From Anaeramoeba flamelloides (Eukaryota > Metamonada > Anaeramoebidae), in the NCBI GenBank assembly GCA_027625915.1, contig JANTQA010000029.1:310001-374000 (forward strand): a DNA stretch of 64,000 nucleotides, in the 5' to 3' direction. The translations under genes and the position numbers were made by a program. This document shows positions 23,401 through 35,700 of this stretch, one piece after another; positions within the stretch are counted from its first letter, which is position 1; every line of letters begins with the position of its first letter. The notes beneath the pieces were generated by a model. That model made no database searches. It was not told where the DNA came from and worked only from the letters and a program-made list of their open reading frames with translations.

Positions 23401-26400
23401 AATCCCTATTTTTTAGTTTATTTTTATTTTTGTTTTTGTTTTTGTTTTTGTTTTTATTTTTGTTTTTGTTTTTCAATATAATTATTTAATAATTTTCGTA
23501 TATTTTTTTAGTTTTAAGAAAATTTTTTTTCATCGATATTTTATATTTTTATTTCAAAGTTTTTGTAAAATGTGTTGATATATATTTGTAAAATTTATTC
23601 TAAAAATTTTCAAAAAACTTATAGTCTTGTTTTAAACATCACCAAAGGTATAAAAATAAAAATCTCTACATTTAAAAAAAAAATTTAACACAAAAAATTT
23701 TGTAATTTTGATTATTTTTTTTTTTTATTTTGAAGGGGGGAAATTAAAAAAAAATTAGGCACTTCCCTTAGGTTTTTTTTTAATTGAAAAGAATTGAGTA
23801 AAATATTTGATTTTTTGTGTTTATTCCAAAAAGTAAAAAAAAAAAATGTCGTTAGCCGATTCCAGAATTTAAAAGAATAGAGTAAAATTATATATTTTGC
23901 TCGATTCTTTTGAATTCTGGAAAGCCTAGGCACTTGACGACACTTGACTGCACTCTACGGCGCTCTACGGAACTTTCCTAATTTCAAAATTTTTGTTTAG
24001 AAATTTTAATAAAGAATCATAATTTTCTTTATCATTAACCAATGACAAGATAAATAATGATTCTTTATTATTCGGAATAATATCAAAGATATTCTTCTTA
24101 TTGTTTTTCTTAATTTGAATTAATTCAAAAAGTTTGATTATTATATTTTTTAGGGGTTCTAAATTGAATTAATTATATTAAGTAAAAAATAAATTGTATT
24201 TGATGAGTTTTTAAAGTTCCTTGTGAATTCTTTAATTTATGTGTTTGGCTAAAAAAATTATATTAAAATTGAAAATAATCTTAATTAATATTAAAAGGTT
24301 CTAAGCGATGTGTAAAAGATTTTTGTAATTTTTGTTGGTGTTTTTTGTTGTTTTTTTAGCTGTTGCAAAGAGTTATTTTAGTGTAATTAATTTAATTAAC
24401 GAAATAATCGCTCTAAGGGGTTCTAAAAATTAATTCACAATTCAATTTTTTCCAAGATTCTTTAAATTTTGAAATAATATTATTAATGTGGGTTTCCAAA
24501 AATAAAAAAAATTGGAAAAAATATGTAAAAAGTTTAATTTTATTGGAAAAAAAAAAAAAAAAAAAAAAATTATATGAAGTGTTGCATTATTTTTTAAATA
24601 TTTTTTTGTATTGATCTTGTTTAATTCTAATCAAATATTTGGTTATTTCAACTTGTCTTGTTTTGTTTTTCAAAATTTTTATGAATTTGGTTTGCTTTTT
24701 ATTATAAACTAAATTTCATAATAAATGTCCCAATTTTTTTTTATTTTTATTTTACTTTTATTTATTTTATTTTTAGACGAAAAACAGATATTTCTAGTTT
24801 ATAGAACTGAATATTAAAATAATATTTTTTTTATTATAATAGATAACTTCAATTTATAAAAATATTTATTTCCAAAATTTGATTTTTAATGGGCCCAATA
24901 ATTTTGAAATGGAGTTTATGTAGTTTTAGACAATTGACGTACTTTTTAATGAGGAAATTATTTTTCAGGATTTATCTTCAATTTGAAAATTAAATTAATT
25001 TATCGAGAGTAGACACTTATTGAGTTTGGATAATAGTTTGAAATTTCTGATCATTAAAAATTGGTTTCTGTGATTTCTGTGATTTCTGTTGTTATTGAAA
25101 CATCAAAATTTGAAAGAAAAGGGTAGAATCCTATTTGATACTTTTAAAAAAATTGAGAAATCGTTACAATATTTTTAAATATCAGAATGGATTTTAAATT
25201 GGTTTTTAGTCTAATGGCCTTTTAATGTTTTTGAAAATAAGAAAGGATTAAAGTTAATTTTTGAAAAAGTCTACTGTTTTTTTATCTCAAAATTGACATT
25301 CAGGGCAAAAGACGTACTTTTTTCAAAGATTTTCTCTATTTTGATTTTTAAAAACAAATTTGAATGAATTAAAGAGTGTTTCTCAACATTTTTGGTTTTT
25401 ACTTTCTTGATTTTTTTTTAGAATTCATCAAAAAATTACAATTTACTTTTTCAGATTTTTGGTTTTCAAGAAACGATAAAAATACTTGCGTAAACACTTG
25501 AAAAATTGACTCCTTGATCTGAAATTCAACAGAGGTTTTTCTCAAACAATTGAATAAAAACCGTAACAAATTACGTTTGTGAACTTTTTGGAGGAAATTA
25601 TTATTTTTTGAATTCAACAATCTTTTTCGTTTCTCAAATCCTAAAATTAATCAACATTCCAAAAAGCGAATTACAAATGTAAAACAAGCCAAACTGAAAA
25701 GGGTAAAGAAAGATCCAAAATCTTCGAAAACAAAAATAAAAATTTAAAACTGTTGAAAAGACAACAACAAATTTGGTGTTTGCCAACATGTCATAAATAC
25801 TTGCATTTTGAAACAAAAGTATTTTCCTTGCAAGTTCCGTATTTTGTGTTTTGTATTATTCTTTTAATATGTTAATTCCTAACACAAAGATGATTTTTGG
25901 GATCGATGGTTCAGAAAACAATAGACACTGTTGGTTTTTTGTTTGAATTGGCGAAAGATTTAAGTTCTGTCCACTGAAATCATTTTATTAGTAAACAGAT
26001 CTTAATCTGCAACAAACCAAGACAACCTTGTTATTATTGTTGGTAATGTTTAAAAAGAAATTCTACACCCCACTGATTAAGTGAGATATATGATTCCCAT
26101 TTTCACAAAGATTGTTTTGATCTTTTTGTTTTCTGAATATCCCAATTTATTGATAAAAAGAAATTTTTTATTTTCATTTTTTATTTCAACTTTTTATCAT
26201 TGTTCTGATTAATAAACAGGTTTGATAGGGGTTAAATAGTTGATAGGAGATATTTTTTTAAAATTGTGGAAAAAAATAGTTTTTACCAAAATTCGTCAAT
26301 CCTGCCCTGAATGACATACAACTGATTTACAGTGTTAAACCATTCAGATTTGTAGATTTTGATCTCTGTAACAATTTTCTGGAAAGTTGAATTAAACTTT

Positions 26401-27008
26401 TGTTCACATTATTTTTGAAAAAATAGTCCCCTAAAAAAATTTTCCATATTGACTGAAAAAAATGTTTTTCGATCAATTTCTTCTTCAAAAGAAAAAAAAG
26501 CAAAAGCCATTTTTTGTTAAAAGGGGATTTTTTGTTTTTTCGCTTGTGAGGAAAACAATAGGACTTGAAAATCCTTTCAATTAAGTAATAGAGCAACCAA
26601 GGTTATTAGGTACGATTCAAAATAATGTTTCGTTTCAAAAATGTTGATCGCAACAATAATCCTTTATTTGGAAGGTTGGATCGAAAACAGAAAGGAAAAG
26701 AAATTTCCAATTTGTCTATTGGAAAACGCATAAAGAGGAACAAGTCAATCAAGATTCCAAAATGTTTTGAAATAAACAAAACTGGAGGCGGGTGATGTTT
26801 TGGATATTTGGAAAAAAGGTAATTCGGTTCGGATCAAGAAAAAAACATTTATTAGATTACAAAGATAAAATTTACTTTCGAATGGTCCATTGTATGCATC
26901 TAACCTACTAAGCAGTCTGCTACAGGTTTTTTTGTTCTTTTTAGCTGTTTGAAGTGTTGTGTATAGAGTCATAAACACCTTAAACGCAGTTTGTGCTATT
27001 TCCGCCAT
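20406..27008 (-). CDS. Signalling protein: N-terminal helical bundle, EF-hands, SH3, beta-rich tail (three exons)
   Basis: Exons on the minus strand: 27008-26876, 23405-22296 and 20968-20406, 601 residues. Both junctions agree in phase. Exon 1 (44 residues) ends A|GTAAAT and exon 2 starts TAG|GG, making an Arg codon; exon 2 ends G|GTAACT and exon 3 starts AAAG|GT, rebuilding the SH3 (..LSFVA-GQIIVV..). Residues 1-140 are helical, with TAKKNKKTCSRLLSRL then FIEKKVLKRR and FQQLEKELNSAI, the pattern of HeLo/MLKL-type four-helix bundles. Two EF-hand loops follow: D207-D218 (DSDHDTVVSVLD) and the canonical D243-E254 (DSDGSGGISSEE); a third near 324-335 is degenerate. SH3 spans about 396-448 with ALYDY-like AISDYL, GWWTGK and GKFPSNYV. 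The last 130 residues (WEFY, YYIMCSNGKG, KWLSR, LYKSK) look beta-trefoil-like. Exon 2-3 linkage is firm; exon 1 rests on phase and domain logic. Probably a calcium-responsive adaptor; function inferred. Confidence 0.72.
20969..22295 (-). other. Intron inside the SH3 domain (1,327 bp)
   Basis: GTAACT donor (reading minus strand) and TTAAAG acceptor, splitting a Gly codon of the SH3. It contains a copy of the 0.56-kb dispersed repeat (21133-21690), a short repeat shared with 26220-26320 (about 21847-21945) and a (TA)n run near 21940. Confidence 0.75.
21133..21690. repeat. 0.56-kb dispersed repeat, copy 2
   Basis: Direct copy of 12345-12900. See that entry for the shared blocks. Followed by a further block (about 21847-21945) that recurs at 26220-26320 in the next intron of the same gene. 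Confidence 0.55.
23406..26875 (-). other. Proposed intron 1 of the SH3/EF-hand gene (3,470 bp)
   Basis: GTAAAT donor at 26875 and AATAG acceptor at 23406 on the minus strand. The reading frame of exon 2 stays open upstream of its first Met right up to this AG, with protein-like composition (NPKLAEENIKTLENIIII), which is why an upstream exon is required. It contains a truncated LINE (23860-24170). The acceptor lacks the T-rich tract seen at other introns, and RNA evidence would settle it. Confidence 0.5.
23860..24170 (-). mobile_element. 5'-truncated LINE fragment with 3' stem-loop
   Basis: Minus-strand frame from about 24170 to a TAG at 23965 encodes the C-terminus of a LINE ORF2: KNIFDIIPNNKESLF then DSLLKFLNKNFEIR, matching the full-length LINE's C-terminus (FESLIKFLNKNLGIR). 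Beyond the stop comes a GC-richer 3' UTR with GTCAAGTGCCTAGGCTTTC and a hairpin (arms 23862-23888 and 23894-23920, 24 of 27 positions matching). The 5' part of the element is missing, as usual for aborted LINE insertions. The 3' UTR differs from the full-length LINE, so it is a second lineage. Confidence 0.65.
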
Positions 27009-29561
27009 TTTTTGAGGATTTGTTTGATTTGAATAAAAATATGAAAAAATGAATATTCTATTTTGTTCCAAATTTCAAACGAGATGTAACACTTGGTAAC
27101 TGGAGAACAAAAAGTAGATTTAGACATTTTTTCATTCAAATTTCAACTTCTTCTCAAATTTGATGAAGGACTAGATCATGTGGGGAACTGATTTTGTTGA
27201 TTCGACAAATTTTAATTGGTTAAAAATTTCTGCGCATTTTCTATTTACAATTTTGGAAATATTCTTTTTTATTATGATTCTTTGTTAAACAAATATAGAT
27301 TTTAAAAACGTTCTCAACTGTTGTAAAAGATTTCACAAATTACAACCTATTCCTTTCAAAACTATATTTGTAATAAAATACAAAAAAAAAAAAAAGAGAA
27401 ACTATTTCTAATTACTCTTCAAATTAGGGTAAAAGTTAATCTTACGAAGGGAAAATTTCGTTCTATTTTTTGCAAACAGATACAATTGACAATCTCAGTT
27501 TCCTTTTTAAAAGAGGAAGCTGCTCATAGAGTCTGAAGAAAATTGTTTGTAGAAATTATACATTCTAATTTTCTTCTCTCAAACACAATTTTGTGATATT
27601 TTCAATAAAAAGGTTTTCAGTGAGTTATACCGTTGTTTGTTTCAAACTTTCAAATTAAACAATATTGTAATAAAATTGAAGTTTGGAAAAAAAAAAATTT
27701 GTAAAAAAAAAAAAAACCTATTTTTTAAATTCTACCCTTTAGAAGACAAAAAAAACACTGTAAAAGGATTAAATACAAACAAAAAGTTGAGGATTTAAAG
27801 AAAGAAAAAAATTAATTTAAGGGTTGAAAAGTTATGCTAAAAAATAATTTTTGTAATTTTTATTGTGGCATAATAGCAATGAAAAACAAATCAACGAAAA
27901 GTGCTATCGATCTCAAAAAATCAATTATCAAAAAAAAAATATCGTAAGAAAAAACTGACAAAGAGTGTATTCAATTTCAAATTTAAATAATCATTAATTA
28001 TAATTTTGAAAACAACTTTGTTGGTTTTCGGGCTTCACTCTAAGCTTCTTTTAGAGATCTAGAAGTTTATTTTATCATTTTTTTCAATTTCACCGATAAG
28101 TTTTTGTTTTTCTCATTGAATTTTACAAAATCCTTAATTTGACAAATTTAGACGGTTTCAAATTAACCATAAATTAGATTATCCTTATTTTTTAATTAAA
28201 AAATGAAAATTTTTATTTCACTTTTCAAAATAATTTTCTAGTTTATAAGTCGAAGAAGATCCAAAGATCTTTACAACATCATTTAGAAAGGATATTTTAA
28301 GACAATGAATTAAACTTCCTTCGAGGACTCTAAGACAAATTTTTACTCTGCTAATTTGATTGTAGCAGTAATAATTAATATTTCATTTTGGAAATTGAAA
28401 TAAATTTTTCATTTATTAATTGGAAAATACCAGTAAATCGAATTAAATAGATTATGTACTTTAAGGAAACAATTTATTTTAAATTGAAGACATTTAACCC
28501 TTTAGAAATTTAAAATAATAAACACTGATTATTTTTTTTTGTACATTTGATTTTTTTAGGGATTTAGAATTTTTTTAATAACTTATTTTTCTTAATTGAA
28601 TTTTTTATCAATTGAGATACTGTGTATGTTTTTTTTTATTCATTTTTTAGAATTGAGAAACCTTTTTAACTTTATTTTGTAATTAAATTTTTTGCCATGA
28701 GAAAATATAAATTTTTTTTTTTCTTAGAATTTTGTCAATTAAAAGAAGTACATTTTCACAATCTTCTGTTTGGTGTCTCTGTCTCTTGTGCTTGATTGTT
28801 GAGTGGACCAATGGTAACTGACTAGAACCTTAACAAAAAGATTATCTTTTTAATTTTTTTAAAATTATTGAAAGTCTACCGAACAAATTAAAAATACTGA
28901 TAAATTCATAAAAATCACAAACAATTTTTCGTTCAATTTCAATTGTTGTTTAAATCTTGTAAACTCTACTTTTAAAACAGTTCTTGAAAAGGAATATTTT
29001 GAAGGGTCAACTAATTTACAATGTTTCTTAACATTTAAATGAATGAAATGATTTAAATTAAAGCTAAAGTAAAAAATATTACAAAATGAAAAGAAAAAAT
29101 GAACGAAAAATTTTCAGATATTTATTTGAATTTATCAGTATCTCATGACTTTTACCAAGCATTTCACTTCAACACCTTTTCCCCTTTAAAAGTGTCTGAA
29201 AGTGTTTAAAAAGTTTTGTAAAGGTAATGTGATTTTTGTCGTGTTAACTCAAAAGTTTCAAAAATCTATTTGAATGAAACAGTATTTGTAAATTTCCAAA
29301 ACCTGAACCTCTTTTTATGAAAACCCAAAAGCTAAAAATTGTACAAATTGCAAGTTTTTAAATTTTGTAAAAACTTTTAAATTGAAAGCTGTTGAATTAT
29401 TTGATCTTGTAACTTCTTCCCAAATATATGAAAAATTCCAAAAAAAAAAAATGAATCAAATTAAAAAAAGTTCACACAATTTATGTGCTTTTCTGATAAA
29501 GTGATAAATTCCAAATTAACATTTTTTCTTCTTTTCATTTACAAATTAATTATTTCTAAAA
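27009..29561. other. Divergent intergenic region between the SH3 gene and Rac
   Basis: About 2.55 kb separating two genes transcribed away from each other, so it should hold both promoters. Contains an inverted copy of the repeat at 10255-10570 (about 27985-28250). A patch of higher GC at 28745-28830 includes a CCAAT motif and a GTAACT donor-like site and could be a Rac leader exon. The rest is A/T tracts. Confidence 0.45.
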
Positions 29562-30143
29562 ATGCGTTCAATCAAATGTGTAGTTGTTGGTGATGGAGCT
29601 GTTGGTAAAACATGTTTATTAATTAGTTACACAACAAATGCCTTTCCAGGTGAATACATCCCAACTGTCTTTGATAACTATTCAGCCAATGTGATGGTTG
29701 ATGGAGAACCAATCAATTTGGGGCTTTGGGATACAGCAGGACAAGAAGATTATGATCGACTTAGACCATTGTCATACCCACAAACAGACGTCTTTTTAAT
29801 TTGCTTTTCTTTGATTTCACCATCTTCCTTTGAAAACGTTAAGGCCAAATGGGTCCAAGAAATTTCTCATCATTGTCCAGGTGTCACCAAAATCCTTGTC
29901 GGAACCAAATTGGATCTTAGAGACGACCAAGACACCATCCTTAAACTTAAAGAAAAGAACCTTGATCCAATCTCTTATCAAGACGGAATGAAATTAAGCA
30001 AAGAAATTGGTGCAGTCAAATACATCGAATGTTCTGCTTTGACCCAAAAGAACTTGAAAGCTGTCTTTGATGAAGCAATTAGAGCCGTTTTGTCACCACC
30101 AAAACCAGAAAAAAAGAAAGGTGGCGGATGTTCAATCCTCTAA
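29562..30143 (+). CDS. Rac-type Rho-family GTPase
   Basis: Intronless, 193 residues, alignable to Rac1 without gaps over the G domain. It would switch between GDP and GTP forms at membranes to control actin, phagocytosis and oxidase-type effectors. Seen: P-loop GDGAVGKT (10-17), switch I with Tyr32 and Thr35 ([12 protein letters not shown]), [20 protein letters not shown] (57-76, Gln61 present), Rho-specific insert region around 121-135, TKLD (115-118) and ECSAL (156-160). C-terminus: [11 protein letters not shown] followed by CSIL, a CAAX box whose final Leu predicts geranylgeranylation. All catalytic residues are conserved, so it should be a normal cycling GTPase. Family assignment is secure; the exact Rac paralogue is not. 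Confidence 0.97.
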   Translation: MRSIKCVVVGDGAVGKTCLLISYTTNAFPGEYIPTVFDNYSANVMVDGEPINLGLWDTAGQEDYDRLRPLSYPQTDVFLICFSLISPSSFENVKAKWVQEISHHCPGVTKILVGTKLDLRDDQDTILKLKEKNLDPISYQDGMKLSKEIGAVKYIECSALTQKNLKAVFDEAIRAVLSPPKPEKKKGGGCSIL

Positions 30144-32723
30144 AGGAATTAGTTCCCTTTCCGTTTTTTGTTTTTTGTTTTTTTCTTTTTTTCTTTTGAT
30201 TTCCTTTTTTAATATTATTTTAACTTTTAAGAATTTTGGTACCAAGTCCTTTTCAAAAAGAAACAAGTTCTCAATTTAAACAAAATTTTTTTCCAGTAAA
30301 TTAAATTTTACAAAATAACAGAACAAATTTTTATTATTTTTTTCTTCTTTTTGTTTTTGTTTTTTTTTTTTTACTTTTTTTATGTTTTTACTTTTTCTCA
30401 ACAAAACTAAAAAACTTTACAAAAACGACAACCTGAAGAAAATACGTTGAATTACATATTTTTTATTTATGGGAACGCCTTAGTGGAATTGTTTATCAAA
30501 ATTTGATTGTAGTATAACAGATTACGAATGCCAAGACTTTTTAGCCGAAGAGTCAAAATTAATAGTTATAAATATTCTAACATACAAAATATAGAAGGTT
30601 GTTTTGTAAGTAGGTTTTCAAAAATACACCCACAAGAAATATTGTTATTTAAAATATTTTTAAGGGAATTGGAGAGATTAATTATTTTTTTTAAAGGTTA
30701 TTTGGGGCTTACTATTAATTTCAAAATAAAAAGATCAAAACTTTCATTCGGCTTTCCAAAAAAAAAAATCACATTTTGAGAATTAAAATTAATCAAAGTC
30801 CCCAATCCTATAAGATGGAAATTAAAATTTTAAGCTACTTTTAAGATTTTAAAAAAATAAAAAGATACTTTGATTTTAAAATCTTTTTTTTGTAAGCATG
30901 ATGAAAAATTTTGTTACATTTATTTTGAAACAAATAGTATTTTAACTTGCACCCAATTCAACCTGAGATATAATGGTTTTTTTTTTCCATCTTTCAAAAA
31001 AATAATAATCATTTTTACGGGCCAAGTCACTTATCGTGGATTTACTTCATGCTCAAGTAGCGACTTGAAACACCAAAAGAAAATGATGAAATTACACTTG
31101 TTTGTTTTTCCAAGTTCGAAAAACAAATTGAAAAAAAATTTCATAGTCTTTCATTGGATTAAAATTCAATTAAGTGATTACCCCCACAATAGAATCATCT
31201 ATAATCAAAGTATGTTGTAATTGTCTGTAAATGATATTAGTAAATCATGATTCATATAGTTCACATGACACTAAAAAATCTATAAAAATATTATTGAACA
31301 ATAAATAATTCTATTTTTTACTAATGATTACAATTAAAAATTTTCATTTTGAAAATTTTTTTTTGATTGATTTTTCCAAATCTTAAAATAGAAAACAAAA
31401 TATTCATATTCTGGTATTTAATAATATGATATTTAGAACTTCTATAGGTAACTATTTTTTTCTTTTTTAATTCCAAAGATTAACTCAATAATCATTACCA
31501 TAAAAATCCAAAGAATTGTTAGTTTTATTTTCTTTTTATAAAGCTAATTGTAATATCAATATAAACTTTTTTTTGAGTCTAAGAGGCCCAACATTTTTTA
31601 CAAATATCAATTATTTTTTATAATCGACCTTTGAAGAACAAATAAGAAATAAACGAGAATAATATACACCAGAGAATTGTTGATATTTGTCTGAAATAAA
31701 ACTAATTAATCAATAAATTTTCTTAAAAATTGAAAAACTCAAATTCTTAGGAATCTATCGAGAAAAACAACAATGTTCTTTTTGATCTTCTATTAGTATT
31801 TGAAGAATAAATAGGAAACAATTTTCACTTCATTTTCCATACTTTTTTTTTTAGAAATAAAGTCCCCGAATGGAGTAGGTTGTTAGTTCTGGTCTCTATT
31901 TGAAAAAGAAAATGAAAATGAAGTGAAAAATTTTGACATTTATTATTCAAATATCCGGATCAAAGATTGATTAAAATTCCAATAGAAAACAATATGATTT
32001 CTCAAAAATCATTACCCCAGCTTCAATGATCTTAGAATAACACGTTTTTAGCAAGTGAATATTGATCTTGCAATAAAAAAAAATTTTGCAACTGAATTAA
32101 GTTTCAAAAAAAAATCAAAAAAAAATCAAAAAAAAACAATGTGTAGAAATGTGAAAAAATGATTTCAATTTTTTGAAATTTCCAAAATAAATTTTTTCTT
32201 CTAATATCCATGTAAACACTTTAAACACATATAACCCATCCATGAAAACTGGGCTTCTTTGACTGAAAAATGATTTAGATATATAATTTATTCTTTAAAT
32301 TCTCCTACAATATGTGTGAAATATTTGTCAAAAGACTCAATTAGTTCTTTATTTTATAATTTTTAAAAATCAATTATAACAACCCATCTAGATTTTGCCA
32401 CAAATTTAATAAAGAAAATTTACAATTTAGGAGTCTAAAAATTGATGTTTCAATTTTTAAATTTATGTGTGGAATGCAGATTTTTTTCTGAAATTCTGGA
32501 GTTTTTTAAAATAAGGAATAATTTTTTTGATTGATTGGATCAATAAATAGTACGACTTTACTAATTGAATATTTAGAGACATTGGAACCATGGTAGAATT
32601 AATGTGATTTGCACCCAATAACACCTTACTTTAATCTTAGAATTCTCATTGGAAGATCCTAACCCCTTAAATAAAAAAAGTTCTAAAGGAATCTAAATTG
32701 CAAAAAATCAAAAATTTTAAAAA
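30144..32723. other. Spacer between Rac and the LINE
   Basis: Holds a second 0.7-kb TIR element (31572-32270). Near 31018-31130 is a stretch resembling 9955-10110. Small open frames at 30528-30779 and 30870-31220 show no family features and the second lies in repeat-like sequence. Confidence 0.5.
31572..32270. repeat. ~0.7-kb terminal-inverted-repeat element, copy 2
   Basis: Full-length partner of 2401-3094, 699 bp, ending GGGCTTCTTTGACTGAAAAA, which mirrors its start. Shares the internal palindromic core. Confidence 0.6.
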
Positions 32724-32738
32724 AAAATTACTTCTTTT
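32724..32738. repeat. LINE target-site duplication, left
   Basis: AAAATTACTTCTTTT, identical to 38979-38993 on the other side of the LINE. It adjoins the T run that is the element's 3' poly(A) read on the plus strand, so the junction could shift by a base or two. Confidence 0.7.
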
Positions 32739-32766
32739 TTTTTTTTTTTATTATTTAAGGGAGGAG

Positions 32767-35700
32767 TTATTGACCCCTCTTATTTGCCCGAATTCCTAAA
32801 TTTTTATTTAGGAATTTAATTAAAGACTCAAAAATAAGTTTATTACCCACTAAGGCTAATAAAGAGTTTGAATCCTTTTTTATAATAATATTAGAAATAT
32901 TATTATTATTTAATATATTAGATATATTAATTTTTTTTAATTCAGATATCCAGATTTTGCGATTATTTTCATAGGCTGAGCAGTTCCATAGAAAATGGTC
33001 TAAATCTTCAATAATATCTAAATTGTTTATTTTTTTACATAATTCACATAGTTTTGATTTGTTTTTATTCATAACATAAGAGTACCTGTTAAGGTAATTT
33101 GTAAAATTTCTGAGTTTTAAAATTGAAGTTGAGCCCTTCCATTTTAAATATCTTTGCTGCTTATTTATAGTATTATTGATTTGTACTATTTTTAGATATT
33201 CTTGAACTTTCCAACTTGGACTATTTTCTAAGTTTTTAATTCTAAAATTTTCTAGTTCATTTTCCAATTGTTTTAAATTTTTGGAGTACCAATTTATATT
33301 TTCTGATTCTTTTTTTTCTAAAAAGGAAGATAATTAATTAATTCATCATAATGGAGGATTTTTAATTTTTGAATTAACTTAAATCTTCTTTTATATATCG
33401 TTATCCTTACGGGATCAATTTTTGCTTCAGTTTTATAAATAAGCCTTGGTGAGTGTGGGTTGATTAATAAAAATTTTGTAATTTTTTTATTAATCCAAGT
33501 ATCAATATCTTTAAAATCTGTTTTTGTTAAATCAAATATTTCTAAACCATATAATAATTGGCTATGTAACACAGCTTTAAAAAATTGAATTTTTAATCCA
33601 TTAGAAAAATTTTTTTGTTGTAAGATATTGATTAACTTTTTAAAATTGACCTTAACTTTATCAAGGTTAAATTTTAAATGAGTTTTTTTATCTAGCCAAA
33701 TACCAAGATATAAAATTTCTTTTTGGAATTAAAGTTTTTTTAGTTTTATCATCATTAGGATTCATTCCAAAATCTTTTATTATTTTAAAGATTTTTTGTA
33801 ATTGAAAATTTATTTCTATTAATGATCCTTTCATCAGTAAAATCAGATCATCTGCAAACATTTGAACATGTAACGCTAGTGATTTAATTTTTTCTAAGAG
33901 AAAATGAGTAATAAATCCAAATAATAAAGGGGATAATGGATCTCCTTGGTAAACACCAATTCCTTCTTTTGAGTAATAAGCAAGTAGATATTCTACAATA
34001 ATTTCATTTTTTATAAATTTTTTAATTGAATAATAAATAAGTGAATGATGAATAGAGTCAAAACATTTTTGTATATCTATTGTAACAATATAAATATTTT
34101 CTTTTTTAAATTTATTTTTTATTTTTTGATATTCATTCAATAAGTTTAAAACTGCAATTCTAGTATCTAATTTTTTTTTAAATCCAAATTGGTTTTTTGA
34201 AACTAAGTCCCAAGAATCTTGAATTCCGGCATATAACAATTTAAGAAAAAATCTTGGGAGAGTTTGATTAATTGAAATTGGTCTATAATTAAGTGGAATA
34301 CCTTCATCGCCAGATTTATGAATGAATAATAAATTTCTTTTTTTAATAAATTTAATATTTTTTTTGAGAAATATCTTTAATCCAATTAAAAAATATTTTT
34401 TGGATTGTTTTTTATAAAGTTTTCATAATTTATATAAAATTCACTACTTTGATTTTTTATTGTTTTATATTGTTTAATTTTATCAAATTCTTTGACTGAT
34501 TTATTTTTTTGATATTTGATAATTTCTTTGATTTTAGTAATTGAGAATATTTCTTCTATTTTAATATTTAATAAATTATTTTTATCTAATGTGAAATTTT
34601 TAATAAAATTAAGAATATATTTTTTTGGTTTTTTACTAATAGATTTAACAAACCCGAAATATGAAGTTTCCATATTTTCATTATTAAGAATCATTTTACT
34701 CGAAGTTTCTCTTAATCTATTTAGCTTTTTCCAAAAGTTTTGATTTTCTTCAAATTCAATATTAATCTGGTTTATTAATTTAAAATATTGTTTACTATTC
34801 CTATCTTTAATTTCTTTAATTAATTCATTATTTTCAAATAATTTATTAATTAAATTATATAATTTTAAATCTTTTTTTGGTATATTTAAGATAATTCTCT
34901 CTTTTTACTTTAAATTGTTTTTTTAAAGATTTTAAAATTCTTTCCATTTAATTGATAATTTTTATTTTTATAAAAATTTATAAAGTCAACATGAAACTTT
35001 GCAATATCTTTAATTTTGTAGACATTTTTAATTTCCCAGTTTTTATTAATATTAAATTTATTTAATATTGCATTATGATCACTAATTTTATTTTTTATGG
35101 TTTTTGATTTGATAAATTTTAAGTTATTAAAGTTAGTTATAAAATAATCAATGTTATTATTTTTTCTACTTGGCTTAGTATTTAAAATAATTTTAAAGTT
35201 GAATTTTGAAAAATAATTTATTTGATTTTCATTCAAATTAAAATCTCCCCCGATAATTGTATTATGGTTTTGATATTTTTGTAATAAACCAAGGATTTTT
35301 TCATTTATTTCTTTATTCCTGTCATGTCTCTTATATAAGTTAATAATGATAAAATCAGTGAATTGAATTCCCATAATATCAAGATCTGGAAATAATATTT
35401 CTCTTGTAAAATCTTTAAAAATATTTTTTATTATAATTAATAAACCACCTTTTCTATTTTTCTTACCATAAGATTTTTTATTAATTGAAAAATAATTCAT
35501 AAATCGTGGATTTTTTGTAACTTTTGATTCTTGTATAAGACATATATCAATATTTAATTTTAATAAAAAAGATTCTAAAATAGAAATTTTATTCTTTTCA
35601 TTTAACCCTCTGACATTAAATGATAAAATTTTTATATTAATAAATTTATTGTTATATTCTCTCTTTTTTCCTTTTAATAATAATGATTTTTGATTGTTTT
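32767..35700 (-). pseudogene. LINE ORF2: endonuclease, reverse transcriptase, zinc motif (frameshifted)
   Basis: Start is uncertain and lies near 35700 or a little upstream. AP endonuclease: ILSFNVRGLNEK near 35630, LIQESKV, then GGDFNLN, NIDYFITN and SDHNAI (35500-34910). Reverse transcriptase: NYRPISIN near 34290, NQFGFKKKLDTR, TIDIQKCFDSIHHSL (motif A), YQGDPLSPLLF (motif B) and FADDLILL (motif C, 34239-33688). C-terminal part: CELCKKINN..HFLWNCSAYE, a CCHC-type zf-RVT motif, to the stop at 32767. The pieces lie in different frames (changes near 34900, 34400-34240, 33690-33570 and 33320-33270). Catalytic motifs are intact where seen. Confidence 0.85.

Noticed and set aside
23712-23933. 73-residue minus-strand frame
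   Set aside because: It is the 3' UTR of the LINE fragment, including its stem-loop.
25399-25816. Two minus-strand frames considered as extra exons of the SH3 gene
   Set aside because: Exon 1 joins exon 2 in frame without them, and their composition is low-complexity.
26327-26596. 89-residue minus-strand frame inside the first SH3-gene intron
   Set aside because: Phe/Lys/Leu-rich with no domain pattern, overlaps dispersed repeat sequence, and does not fit the splice phases of the neighbouring exons.
30870-31220. 116-residue plus-strand frame after Rac
   Set aside because: No motif, and its middle matches repeat sequence near 9955-10110.
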